From the NCBI RefSeq assembly GCF_000372725.1, contig NW_005201123.1, positions 25,730-89,729 of the forward strand: a DNA stretch of 64,000 nt, in the 5' to 3' direction. Position 1 is the first letter of the stretch; each line of letters starts with the position of its first letter. The position numbers were made by a program, and so were the translations under genes. Of the stretch, positions 1 through 10,038 are shown one piece after another. The DNA comes from Emiliania huxleyi CCMP1516. Its lineage: Eukaryota > Haptophyta > Isochrysidales > Noelaerhabdaceae. The notes beneath the pieces are model-generated. The model was not told the DNA's origin and did not search any database. It worked only from the letters and a program-made list of their open reading frames with translations.

Positions 1-239
1 CGGTGCAACACCTCCAACCAACAGCAACACGAAAAGACGTATTTGTTCATTTTTTGTCGTTTTTTGTTGGTGTGGCGGAAAGACTCGACTTCTCGAGAGC
101 GGAGTCCGCGGAAGAGGCTGCAGAGGACGACTTGAGGACGGAGCCGTGCCGTCTCATAATTAATGTAGAAACCTTAATGTAGAAACCTTTCCAGACACGG
201 CCCGAAAACTAAAATCCTAACTCCCGGGAACAACATGAT
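1..239. other. left-edge non-coding stretch
   Basis: No gene recognised. A 14-base unit (ttaatgtagaaacc) is present as two adjacent copies near 160-190. The stretch lies just 3' of the minus-strand peptidase gene and probably holds its 3' untranslated region. Confidence 0.4.
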
Positions 240-958
240 TCAGTCCCCATATCTCATCGCGCGCGGGTATCGGCTCGGTATGACGCGGTCGCGCGGCGGC
301 GGGCGGCACTCGATGGCGCCGGCCTCAGAGAGCGGGAGGATCTTCGCGGCCACTCGCGACTGCACGAGGCCGGCGGGCACGCAGCCAAACGCGTTCGAGT
401 CGTGCGATAACGGGCCGTTGTCCCCTTCGACCCACACGTGCCCGCGCGGTACCCGCACCAGCGAACCGTCCCCGCACCGCGGCCGCACGAGGTCACCCTC
501 GACGCCAATCACCTGGGGGAGGCGGAGGGCGCGGGTTGCGGACGGCACACTCCGCTCTTGGGACTCGGCGGCAATCGGTGGGGTGTGCTAGTCGCGCACC
601 CGCTTAATGAGCACGTCGCCAACCTCGCATGGGGAGAGGAGCTCCACCACGTCGCCGCGCTCGTATGAGCGCGCCTGCGGGGCGGAGACCGCACGTCGTC
701 GGAGGGCCCTGGCGAGGGTGCCTGGCGATGGCTGGGCTCGGGCGAGGCGCGACTGCGCACGTGCCACCGGTCGAGGAGCAGCAAGTCGCCGATGCGCCAC
801 CACGCGCGCGTGCTGTTCATAGTAGGCTGCATCGACCGACCCTCGGTTTGCCTGACGGTGCCAACGTACTCCTGGACGGCCAGCACGACCGGAACCCACC
901 GCGCGACGTCCAAAAAGAACCGTTTGGACCTCTCTGACAAGCTGAGGACCTGAGTCAT
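240..958 (-). CDS. IMMP2L: mitochondrial inner membrane peptidase subunit 2-like (S26 signal peptidase)
   Basis: A serine-lysine protease expected to clip sorting signals from proteins on the outer face of the mitochondrial inner membrane. Three exons join in phase on the minus strand: 958-761, 674-600 and 512-240, giving about 181 residues, close to the usual IMP2 length of about 175. Both introns are GT-AG (donors GTGCGC, acceptors CCGCAG and CCCCAG). Exon 1 has a hydrophobic segment (WVPVVLAVQEYV) and the catalytic Ser box GRSMQPT; exon 2 has the catalytic Lys in VLIKR; exon 3 has GDNGPLSHDSNAFG and VPAGLVQSR, the conserved boxes that close the S26 fold. ATG at 958 precedes the membrane segment directly, so it is the likely start. 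IMP1 is the alternative, but the GDN-SxDSNxFG box favours IMP2. Confidence 0.9.
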
Positions 959-3245
959 GCCCCCGGGCGCAGCTTTGCTTGTCGAAAAAAGCGACCTTGC
1001 GGATGATGCGCGCCCCCCCCCTAGCTAGGGGTCAGGGCTCTCTAGCCCGTAGCCCGATGCCGATCATCCGGCTCGCTGGGTGCGCTTCTTAGCTCCCCGG
1101 CCCTGGATGTGAGGTTGCCGACTGCACTCCAAGTGCTCCAAGTGCGGATATTGGGAGACACCTTCGGGACCCGGCTGCGTGCTACACCTACGGGACCCGG
1201 CTGCATGTCATGTGGCAAACCATTTCCCTGCGCCACCAAAGAGCGCTTCACGTGTGGGCGTGCAGCACAGGAAGGAGACGCGCGGCGAGAGCGTGAGCAG
1301 CAGCGACTGTGGGCAGAGAGCTGGCAGAACGCGAGCGAGACGTGGGATGTTTGGGGCCGTGTCGTGTCGAGTCGACCTACGCGCCCGCTCGACGAGCCTC
1401 GACGCGGCGCAGGAAGCCGTGACGGCTGGTGCTGCACACCGCCATCGCAGCGTGTTGAAAAGGCGCTCTTGGCGCCACCGCGGTGGTGATCGAGCGCGTC
1501 GCGCACACGATAAAACGTGCGTACGTGATGGTGGTGAGCTCGGTCGAAGGTGGTGGGCCGAAAACGCGAGTAGGTACGGCCGCGCGGGGCCACGGCGAGC
1601 TTTGCGCAGAAATCGCACGCTTAGCTGGGCGATTTTGCCACATTTTGCCCTCTCGCGCGATCTTCTCGCGTCGGCAAGCGCGCGGGCCAGGATGGGCTAG
1701 CCGGCCCCGCCATGCTGGACGGGCCAGCGGCTGGCACGCGCCGGCCACCCCGGCGGCGCGGCGGCCTCATCGCGCTCGTCGTCTGCGAGGCCACCGCTCG
1801 GCGTCGCCGCGTCCGACGGCGATGGCGCTTGGCTGTGAGGTGGGATGGCGGCATGGTGCGCGCGGACGTGGGGGTGGTGCGGGATGCGCGTGCCAGCAAG
1901 CATAGTTTCACCTCCCCAACCCCGCAGGCGCGCCGACGTGCTGCCCGAGCGCGTTTGGAGGCAGCAGCTGCTCCTCGCGAGGCGCCTTCGGAGGGGTGCC
2001 ACACCCCTTTCCCAGCCGCGCGCGAGTTATGCTCCGATTTGCGCTCTTTTTCGCACACGCCCGACGCTAGTAGGTGAGGATCGACCATCCTCCGCTAGCA
2101 GGGCTTCGTCGGGCGCGTCTTCGTCGAGCGGTGGTGCATCTCCCATGCTCCCACCCGCGCCCTCCTGGCAGCCCGCCCGCGGCCCACACCGACGCCCTCA
2201 CGCGCTCACCCTAGTCGTAGGTGCGCTTTTTTTGCGTGGTCCCCGTCGATATGGGGCGCTGGGCGATGGCTGGGCTTGTCACCGGGCATACTGGCCCCTC
2301 AGGGGGCCAGTATGCCCGGGTGCGAAATCGAGGCGGTGCGGCCGCTGCGCGCAGCCTGTCCGGCCGGCGCGCGCATGGTTCCGTAGCCCGTCTAGTGCCT
2401 CACTGACCGACTCCAGCGCCACGGTGTACGTGGCCGGTGTGGTACTGGGGCTGGGCAGCCTTGGGGCCGGCGGAGACCGCCGTCTAGCGGTCGCACTAGT
2501 CTCTTTTCGTTGTTCGACCTGTTTGTTCGACGGTTGTTCGACCATACTTTGAGCCTTAATTATTAATTCATGTTTGGGTCCCTGAGGTCGATACTAGCGT
2601 CTGTAACTTGCCACAAGCGTGCTTTACAAAAGTCCAGCGGAGCGGGAGTCGCAGAACGGCCGTCCGCGCGCGCTGTGAACAGTGCCATGGTCGAACGTTG
2701 TTCGACGACGTCGAACACGTAGCGAAAGAGAGACCGCGGGTGGGTTGGAGTGGGGCTCGCTGCGAGGAAGGGCTGTGTAAGTAAGTAAGAAGCCGATCCC
2801 CGCCCGTATTCCGCCCCACTCACTCCTCCCCACTGCTACCCCACCCACCCATTCGTTCGGGCCGGCATACGTACGCGGCCACGCACGCCTCGCAGATTCG
2901 TTTCTCGCGCCTGGGTCGGGCGCGCGGGGCACCCCCCGGGTCGCTCGACCAGCGATCCGTCCGAAGAGGTAACCGCTATGCGAAGGAGAGAGCGGGGCCT
3001 CTCGACGCCTCTGTCCCTTTCCCCACAACGTTCAAAATCGGCGCAAAACTCGTGGGCGCCCATCGAAGACATACAGTTGTACATGCTGGGGCCGGCCCCG
3101 CGCGTGCTATCACCCTTCCCTCACACGGTGTACGCGGTGCACGGACAAACGTGCGCGGTCAGCATCGGTCCCCACGATAGCAGCAAGGCTGTTCGGGACG
3201 CAGCCTGCGAGTGGGGACTGCCAAACGGATCGCGGGTGACAACGG
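959..3245. other. 2.3-kb intergenic stretch without recognised gene
   Basis: Several frames stay open only because of the high GC content; none shows a recognisable domain, splice structure or membrane pattern. It includes a perfect 17-base-pair hairpin at 2282-2319, listed separately. Confidence 0.45.
2282..2319. other. perfect 17-bp hairpin with TCAG loop
   Basis: The arms 2282-2298 (CCGGGCATACTGGCCCC) and 2303-2319 are exact reverse complements separated by TCAG. No gene is recognised on either side, so its role is unknown. Confidence 0.7.
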
Positions 3246-3463
3246 CTACGGGACCGGCCCCAGCTTCGGCTGAGGGCTGAGGTAGAGCACGACCGACAAG
3301 CTTGCCGAGCCTGACCTCCCTCCCGAAGGCGATGCGCGAACCGCCAAGGAGCGGTGCCGGTGGGGTCCTCACCCCGGCGGCCCACGGCCGTCTTAGCCTA
3401 GCGCAGCGCGAACTCGCTCTGAGCCTAGCGCAGCGCGAGATTTGCGCAGCAACCCGGCCGGGC
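3246..3463 (+). repeat. promoter-proximal dispersed block, copy E1
   Basis: Similar over most of its length to 32368-32563, starting with ctacgggaccggccc and ending with aacccggccgggc. It holds an internal duplication of gcctagcgcagcgcga. It ends about 210 bases before the ATG of the glycosyltransferase-like gene; the other copy ends 95 bases before the SYLF gene. Shared promoter or a small mobile element are both possible. Confidence 0.65.
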
Positions 3464-3494
3464 AACCCTTAAAAAAACTTATTGTGTGTTAGTC

Positions 3495-3584
3495 TCCCCC
3501 CATTCCCAGGGCCTCCAGGGCTCGCACCTCAACCTCTCACAGACCAGCGCACAGCGCCATCGGACGTATTTTCTTCTCAATAAC
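3495..3584 (+). repeat. dispersed 90-bp repeat, copy F1
   Basis: Nearly identical to 58332-58423, with a few base differences and one 2-base insertion, ending in ttttcttctcaataac. It lies in the 5' flank of the gene at 3677; the other copy lies in the 5' flank of the acidic-protein gene at 58512. Confidence 0.7.
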
Positions 3585-3676
3585 AAGGCTGTGAACAAGA
3601 CGCCGCACAGGCACGCTCGCTCGCCGCCTTGCGCTCGCCGCGTCGCTCTCTCCCTGCCCGATCCCCGCGAGTCCGC

Positions 3677-4480
3677 ATGGTGGGCGACACTTGGCAGCCG
3701 CCCGCGGTCGCCGCTTGCATTACCGGCCACGTTCGGACGCTCAGCATCACCGCGTCCAACATATTCGAGACGATGATTGCGCCGATTCGTGATCATGTCG
3801 ATGTATTCTCCGCCCTCAGTCCTGTGATTGATGATCGCTATCCGCCACGGAACGCATGGCATCCAAAATATCAGAGCCAGACAGGCCCGAGGAAAAACAG
3901 CACGACGACGATGACGAAAGATCGCATTGAGCAGTGGATGCACATCTTCAGTCCGATCAGCGTGGACGTCGAGACGACCACGAACGAAAACGAAGGTCTT
4001 CATCGCTGCTTCCAGAAAGTGCAGCGGCGTGAACGGGAGCGCCACTCGCTCTATCGCTTCCTTCTGCGGCTGCGCCCGGACGTTGCGTACCAAACGCGGC
4101 TGCCCGAGTGGCCGGCGTGGTGGAATTTGGTTCGGCACGCAGAAAGTAGTCTAGCGCTCACCGACGTCAGCTCACCGAACACAAGCTGCTTCAAGGACGT
4201 GTGGTCGCTCATGACGCGGGCGGCGGCGGCGGCCTACTTTGCGCCCTCGTGGCCGCCGCCATGCGCTCCGCGAACAGCTACCGCCGCATGGTTGGGCACG
4301 GCCGAGTGCAGCCTTGGCTGTGCCTTGCACCGGGCCAACGTGACCGCGGTGGCTGTTCCGCTGCAGCGACTCATTGTGCGCCAGTGGCATGGCATGAGCC
4401 AGCTTCCAAAGTCCACGGCCAGCCTCCCACGACTCGCCTGGGACGCGAGTATCGGGGGAGATTCGAGGAGATTTCGATAA
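3677..4480 (+). CDS. glycosyltransferase-like protein (DUF7796-type)
   Basis: A single-exon reading frame of 267 residues from the first true ATG. The pattern is that of a family abundant in algae and plants: an opening ACITGHVRTL strand, a VDVFSALSP stretch, RYPPR, then CFxxV with a charged block, Y-RFLLRLRPDVAY and DVWSLMTRAAAAAYFA. The LRPDV and DxWxLM boxes are the most diagnostic. These proteins are believed to be Golgi or secretory-pathway sugar transferases, but the substrate is unknown. No signal peptide is obvious at this start, so a short upstream exon is possible. Repeats E1 and F1 lie directly upstream. Confidence 0.6.
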   Translation: MVGDTWQPPAVAACITGHVRTLSITASNIFETMIAPIRDHVDVFSALSPVIDDRYPPRNAWHPKYQSQTGPRKNSTTTMTKDRIEQWMHIFSPISVDVETTTNENEGLHRCFQKVQRRERERHSLYRFLLRLRPDVAYQTRLPEWPAWWNLVRHAESSLALTDVSSPNTSCFKDVWSLMTRAAAAAYFAPSWPPPCAPRTATAAWLGTAECSLGCALHRANVTAVAVPLQRLIVRQWHGMSQLPKSTASLPRLAWDASIGGDSRRFR

Positions 4481-5427
4481 CATCACACCGATATACCGCC
4501 TCGGTTGTGACCTTACCGTGCGTACTTTTAGTTACTCTCTCGAGCCCAACGACTAAACAAAAACGCGACACACGATCTGTGATCACCACCTTCCGTACAT
4601 GACGACGCGCCCATTGTGGTGCTGGTGGTCCTGCGTTCCTCCGCGCGGCGGCGGCAGCGGCTGCAGCTCGCGGAGTGTGATGACGTTGACGACGCTCGAC
4701 GCTCTCGTCGTCCACCATCTCGTCGTCGTCGTCGTACAGCGCGTCGTCGTCGTCGTCGTACTCATCGTCGAGCTCCTCGACGCGCGCGCAGCCATTTGTG
4801 AAGACCCCCCCCCCCCCCCCCCGCCCACGCGCCGACATGGGCGGGTCCCCAGTGTGGGGACGGGCGCTTCCCACGTTCGCGGACAAGGAGTCGTGCCCTA
4901 TGATCTCCTTAAAGGCAAAACACAACATGATCTGCGGTTGGCAAAGGGGGCTTCACACTCACACTGACACAACCTCGATCGAACCCCCCCCCCCCCCCCG
5001 GCCAAGCCCACTCGATCCCTACTCGAGTACAACCTACCTTTACTTGAGGCTTGCTTGTGAGCCCACATCTCCCTGCGAACTAGAATCTCCGCATTTTACC
5101 TCTCCAATGCCATCGCGCGATGACAGATGGTTGTCCTCGAATAAGGGGAAAACCCAACGGGCGCGGCACTTGGAGCACTTGCGACTTGGAGGCAGCAGGC
5201 AACCTCACATCCAGGGCCGGGGAATAAATCAGGAATAAATAAATAGAGCGGGCATCTCCAGGAGAGACGATGGGCGACCCGCACGAACGTACAGAGGGCA
5301 CAGTGCGCACCCCGCCCCGCTCGCAGGGCGTGCATCACACAGGTGGGCTGTGTGACTCGTCGGGGTCTCTGGGGACTCTTGACAGAGGTGTGCTAGTCGC
5401 TATAGTCGGACGGTTCCGGCACGTCTG
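4481..5427. other. intergenic, with homopolymers and GTC/GAC microsatellite
   Basis: Contains a tcg/gtc triplet array near 4690-4760 and C runs at about 4806-4822 and 4985-4999. On the minus strand the triplet array reads as an Asp-rich stretch (LDDEYDDDDDALYDDDDE) inside an open frame 4928-4371, which could be an acidic exon; no family is recognisable, so it is not called as a gene. Confidence 0.35.
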
Positions 5428-5460
5428 ATGGGCAGTTCGGGCTCGAGTGAGAGCCGCGGT

Positions 5461-5748
5461 CCGAGGGCAGGCGAGAGCACCCCGAGAGCAACCGAGAGCA
5501 ACCGAGAGCAACCGAGAGCAACCCGAGATGACCCCAGTTGGCCCGAGGCCAGGCGAGAGCGCGCGAGATCACCCGAGATTATCCGAGACCACCCGAGATT
5601 ATCCGAGATCACCCGAGATTACCCGAGATTGCCCGAGATGGGACTGGGCTGCTGGTCGTCAGGCGTGGATAATCTCGGGTCATCTCGGGTCATCTCGGGT
5701 CATCTCGGGTCATCTCGGGTCATCTCGGCTGCTGGTCGTCAGGCGTGG
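5461..5748. repeat. inverted minisatellite with CCGAGAT core
   Basis: The left half holds units of accgagagca and then acccgagatt (about 5480-5640); the right half (5669-5728) is five to six tandem copies of the reverse-complement-like unit catctcgggt. The 20-base direct repeat starting ctgctggtcg lies at 5649-5668 and 5729-5748 and brackets the right array. The transcript could fold into a long hairpin. It may be an intron, but flanking exons were not identified. Confidence 0.7.
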
Positions 5749-5858
5749 GCTCGCTCCACCGGCTACGGCCGGCTGCGCTGGGGGGGCTGGTGAGAGGCAG
5801 GGGCGGGCGAGAGGCAGCCTAGAGAGAGATGTGCCTCCCGCCGCCGCGGCCCCGGTCT

Positions 5859-6158
5859 AGGTTAACTTGAGCACTTGAGCACTGGATAGGGTCGATTCCG
5901 CATGGTACGGGACCCCTCGATCGTCTCGCCCTCCCTCACTGGTGTGTTCATTGGGGGGGGTCATAACAAACACGGTACAGGATCGAGGTGCACGCTGCCG
6001 AAGCAGTGTCGCCCCCCCTCTCCCCGACGGCGATGGCGGTGTGACCGATCGAGCTACAAGAGGAGCTTGTTCAGCAGGATCCGGGATAGTCTCGTGCACT
6101 ACCTCACTGGGCCTGAGACCACAGAGCCAGCATCCCGTCACCGTCTCGGAGGTTAACT
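5859..6158 (-). mobile_element. SINE-like element R1, copy 1, with 9-bp target-site duplication
   Basis: The body 5868-6149 is shared with 9360-9642, 24454-24606 and 43313-43531. It is bounded by the direct repeat AGGTTAACT at 5859-5867 and 6150-6158. Read on the minus strand it ends in the duplicated tail gtgctcaagtgctcaa. It encodes nothing convincing, although frames stay open by composition. Confidence 0.75.
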
Positions 6159-6525
6159 AAAGCGCAGCCATTGGCAGCGCCATGCGGCTATGGCTGGCAG
6201 CGCTACGCGCGACGTCGGCACGCAGGGCGAGGGCGGGGAGGATGAGATCGAGGAGCGCTCAGTTGCTCACTCAGCTGCTCAGCGCAGGAGGACCGCCCGG
6301 TGGGCGTAGGTGGCGCAGGGGCAAGGGACGGAGCAAGGGCAGCAAGGGTAGGGGTAAGGGCATGCGGGGTTGGGGCAAAGACGGGGAGGGGAGGGCCTGG
6401 AACTTTTGTGCGCAGCCCGCAATCTTTCACAGCTCTGAACGCGAGGGCCTCCTGGCGGGTAGGCGGCGTGGGGCGTGGACGGAAGCGACCTGTGACGCCA
6501 CCAGTCGAACTCTGACTCACGGCCA

Positions 6526-6885
6526 ATGCCCACGCGGCGAAGTACTGGTGCATACCTGTCGGCGTTCCTCCTCTCTGCCGCGCTCTTTCGCATGCACATC
6601 GACGAGGAGGCGGGTCACAGAGCTCTCAGCGCCGCGGTCACCCTCGCTGCCGCTGCCGTGGTGATGTACGCCGCATTTTTCGCCCTGTCGATGTACTTTG
6701 TCGCGGTGCGCTTCCGGCGCCCTCGTTGTCTCTTGGAGCCCGATTTGACGGCACCCTCCCTTGTTTCAGACAAAGCTGCCGCACGCTGCCGACAACATAT
6801 CTTCGCCGCCGCCACGCCGGAGGGAGGTGACCGCGCAGCGATTACCCTCGTGCGGGATATCACATTGAGCATGTGCATGGTGTGA
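6526..6885 (+). CDS. possible small membrane protein
   Basis: An open frame of about 119 codons with two hydrophobic stretches (AYLSAFLLSAALF and a longer Ala/Val/Phe-rich one near residues 35-60) followed by a basic patch. No family is recognised, the first codon is uncertain, and GC-rich open frames are common here, so this may be spurious. Confidence 0.2.
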   Translation: MPTRRSTGAYLSAFLLSAALFRMHIDEEAGHRALSAAVTLAAAAVVMYAAFFALSMYFVAVRFRRPRCLLEPDLTAPSLVSDKAAARCRQHIFAAATPEGGDRAAITLVRDITLSMCMV

Positions 6886-7214
6886 CTCTCTGCGTTTGGG
6901 TATGGTGTGTGTGTGTTGGCCGCGCGTGCAAGCGCCAAGTCCCAAGAGGACTTCGAGCCACGGTGTGCAGAGGGGTGTACAAGCTGCTACGTAAGCTCTC
7001 GGTTGTACCGTAGGCGTAGGCCGTACGGTATGTTTGGTAGTGACTCTGGTTCCTGGCGGTTAGAGGAGTTACGGCCCCTAGACAGGTTGATCACGAGTCA
7101 CAGGGCCGCCACAGCGCGCGCGGCGAATGCCCAGCGTCGGTCTGCACTTCGCGCGCGCCGCCCAGCGAGCTCAGCGTCCTCCTCTCAGAGGCCACTGACT
7201 CTATGTTTCGTCGC

Positions 7215-9266
7215 TCATCTCAGCGCGCCCCACGGCCCGGTCTTGCTCGCGACGCGGCCGAGCGCCATGACGACCTGCATGCCGAAGCAAGCCGCGAGCG
7301 ACGCCCACACCGCGAGCAGGCCGCTGCCAAAGACCTGGCGCGAGAGGAGCAGCACGAGCACCGCGCTCGAGGCCCACATAGCGGCAGTCGAGCCGATCCA
7401 GTCGCGCCCGCCCATGAGCACGGCGTTGGCGGGGTACGCGAGGCCCTTGAGCACCTGCGAGATGCACCGCGCGATGAGCCGAGCGGAGCCGAGATAGATG
7501 TGCCGAGAGGAGCCGAGAGGAGCCGAGAGGAGCCGAGAGGAGCCGAGAGGAGCCGAGAGGAGCCGAGAGGAGCCGAGAGGAGCCGAGAGGAGCCGAGAGG
7601 AGCCGAGAGGAGCCGAGAGGAGCCAAGAGGAGCCGAGAGGAGCCGAGAGGAGCCGAGAGGAGCACCTGCGTGATCAGCACCGCCGGCATGACGGCGATCG
7701 CCGCCGCGCGCACCTCGGCCGACGTGGTCAGAATGCCGACCGCAGTGCCGCGTACAGACCACGTCGCTATCGACAGGGCGGCGGCGAGGCCTCCCCCGAG
7801 CTGCAGCCCCCGCCGCAGCACAAACCGCGCGCCCGCCACGCACTGCGCCGCCTCGGCGGCGGTAGCGGCGGTAGCGGCGGTAGCGGCGGCGGAGGCGGCG
7901 GAGGCGGCGGAGGCGGCGGAGGCGGCGGAGGCGGCGGAGGCGGCGGGCGGCGAGCCCTCGTCGCCCTCGTCGCCCTCGTCGCCGCCCCGAGGAGGCAGCA
8001 GGGCAGAGCGCCTGTTCAGCTCGCGAGACAGCAGCGCCTGCATCGCCAGCGAGACAGCCTCGCACAGCTGCGTCGTCGCCACGCCCAGCTGGAAGGTCAG
8101 CGCGTACGCCGCAGCGGGCACCGAACCGAGCGACGCCGCCGCGCGCGCGGCGTAAGAGTACCCCCACAGCTTGCCAACCGTGCGCACGTAGATGGCGGAG
8201 CCAGCGCCCAGGTACCCTCGCGCCGCGGCGCTCAGAGCGGCGGGCGGTGGCAACCGCACGCCGCGCCCTTTGCTGCCGCCTTCGCGAGCGAGCCTCCGCA
8301 GCAGCAGGAGTAGCAGCGGCAGGGCGGAGACATAGTTCGCCGCCGCCGTCGCGGCGGCCGCGCCCGAGCAGCCGAGGCCGCACCCGAAGATGAGAATCGG
8401 GTCGAGGGCCTAGCGTGCGAATACGCCGATGTCGGGGCGTGAAGACGGTATCGCGCAGTGCGTTGACAGCACCGCGTGAATACGAGGGCAGCGGAGACAG
8501 CGGGACACCGCGCGCAGTACAGCGGAGTACGCGTCTGAGCGGCGGTTTGAATACAACGCCATGTCTCACGGGCTCTAGGGCCGCGGGCCGCGTTGACGGC
8601 GGCGCCCGCGAGCGTACAGAGCAGCGGCGTGAGAGTGTCGCCGAGCCCGCGGTACAGCCCCTGCATCACGAGCTGGAGCGTCACCGCGGGCGCGCCGATC
8701 GAGCGGAGGCGCAGGTACGCCGCGGCGGGCGCGGCGAGGGGGGACCCCGCGGAGGCACCAAAGCCGGCGACAATCTTTGGGGCAAAGGCCGTGAAGACAG
8801 CCGTCTGGACGAGGCCCAAGAAGAGCGCGAGAGCGAGCGCGGCGATGACGGAGGAGAGGAGCGCGTCGCCCTCGGCGCCGGCGACGAGCGACGTCGACGT
8901 CTTGGTCAGCGGGTCGCCGAAGAGCTTCGCGATTGAATAGGTGGCGGCGATGCCGATGCCGGCGGCGCCGAGCTCCGCCGCACCGAGCCTGCCGAGGTAG
9001 AGCGTGTCGACGAGCGAGAGGAGGTTCTCACACGAGAGCGCTGCCAGGGACGGCAGCGCGATCGAGCGCAGCTCACGGTCGAGCGTGCGCCGCCGCTGGG
9101 GTGGCGGCAGCAGAGCCGGTGGCAGCTGCGCGGCGTCGTCGGCGTCGCTGGCGGCGAGAGCGCGCGCTGGAAGCGAGACGCGAACGGTCTGCACTGCACG
9201 CGCGAGGCGCGGGCGGTGGAGGGCTGGCGCGTGCGCCGCGACCGCGAGGAGTGCGAGGAGAGGCAT
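7215..9266 (-). CDS. MATE-family multidrug/toxin extrusion transporter
   Basis: A proton- or sodium-coupled antiporter of the MATE fold (12 membrane segments). Three exons on the minus strand join in phase: 9266-8589, 8409-7666 and 7454-7215, giving about 553 residues. Intron 1 is GC-AG; intron 2 is GT-AG and almost wholly a 10-base minisatellite. Family marks are IALPSLAALSCENLLSLVD with LYLGRLGAAELGAAGIG, the QGLYRGLGDTLTPL box, DPILIFGCGLG at the exon 1/2 join, and a final membrane pair. The N-terminus (MPLLALLAVAAHAPAL) looks like a targeting or signal sequence. A Ser-Ala-Ala run in the central loop is coded by another minisatellite (7860-7950). The order resembles plant DETOXIFICATION 42-45 and cyanobacterial MATEs, but the substrate cannot be told. 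Confidence 0.85.
7501..7660. repeat. intronic minisatellite, unit agccgagagg
   Basis: Sixteen head-to-tail copies of a 10-base unit, one with a single change (agccaagagg), plus partial units to the left. It fills most of MATE intron 2 (7455-7665). Confidence 0.95.
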
Positions 9267-9359
9267 TATAATGTCTATGGCCGTGCTGCACGCGGCGAGT
9301 AGCGGCGGCAAACCCGGAAAGTGGGTCAAAAATGACCAGACTCACGTGTAGGCGCGTAT

Positions 9360-9642
9360 CTTGAGCACTTGAGCACTGGATAGGGTCGATTCCGCATGGT
9401 ACGGGACCCCTCGATCGTCTCGCCCACCCTCACTGGTGTGTTCATTGGGGGGGGTCATAACAAACACGGTACAGGATCGAGGTGCACGCTGCCGAAGCAG
9501 TGTCGTCCCCCCTCTCCCCGACGGCGATGGCGGTGTGACCGATCGAGCTACAAGAGGAGCTTGTTCAGCAGGATCCGAGTTAGACCGGTGCACTACCTCA
9601 CTGGGCCTGAGATCACCGGAACGCTTCTCGTCACCGTCTCGG
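9360..9642 (-). mobile_element. SINE-like element R1, copy 2
   Basis: Nearly identical to copy 1 through the body, from the gtgctcaag tail at 9360 to the ccgagacggtgac edge at about 9642. No target-site duplication was found. Just beyond the edge, the minus strand reads gtggttcgatcccac, which matches the tRNA gene B-box consensus, so this copy may keep more of a tRNA-like head; the rest of a tRNA was not found. Confidence 0.7.
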
Positions 9643-9759
9643 GTTTGTGTGGGATCGAACCACTCCGGAATGGGCAAGCCCATCGTTCGCTGGATTGTGC
9701 CTTTCCCTCACCTGCAGGGGACAGCCGAGGGTACACCGTGCGCCGTGTCGGCCGGACCG

Positions 9760-9815
9760 GGCCCGGTGGAGGAGGGGGAAGGGGGGGAGGGGGGGGGGGG
9801 AGCGGGGGCTCTTCC
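9760..9815. repeat. G-rich low-complexity tract
   Basis: Near-continuous G runs between about 9765 and 9812. It separates the SINE-like copy from the membrane-protein locus. The run lengths may be unreliable. Confidence 0.6.
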
Positions 9816-10038
9816 AGGTGAGAAAAAGGCAGGCATAGCAACTTTGACACGTACTACCGAAGCAAACAACGTACCCCGACCCGCGCCAGCTTTTCGTCTG
9901 CGTCCCCCCCATCGTCCCCTCCCCATCACACGCTTAGTGCCCGAGTCCGGCCGCCCACCCTCACGCCGGGCAGCCTTCCTCTGGTTGCGCGTTTTCTCGC
10001 GCTTACTCCTCGGAAACCTCCTCTCACCCCCACCCCCC

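Noticed and set aside
1042-2552. Several open frames of 100-235 codons on both strands
   Set aside because: Arg/Ala/Pro-rich composition without motifs, and overlapping in all frames, as expected by chance at this GC content.
7501-7660. CRISPR-like array
   Set aside because: Units are contiguous 10-mers without spacers and lie in a eukaryotic intron.
7498-8313. Plus-strand open frame with Arg-Glu-Glu-Pro repeats
   Set aside because: Antisense of the MATE gene and its intron minisatellite.
9640-9720. Possible tRNA-Ser on the minus strand (perfect B-box-like gtggttcgatcccac and a hairpin resembling a long variable arm)
   Set aside because: No matching acceptor stem, D arm or anticodon stem could be found upstream; only a T-arm-like piece is present.
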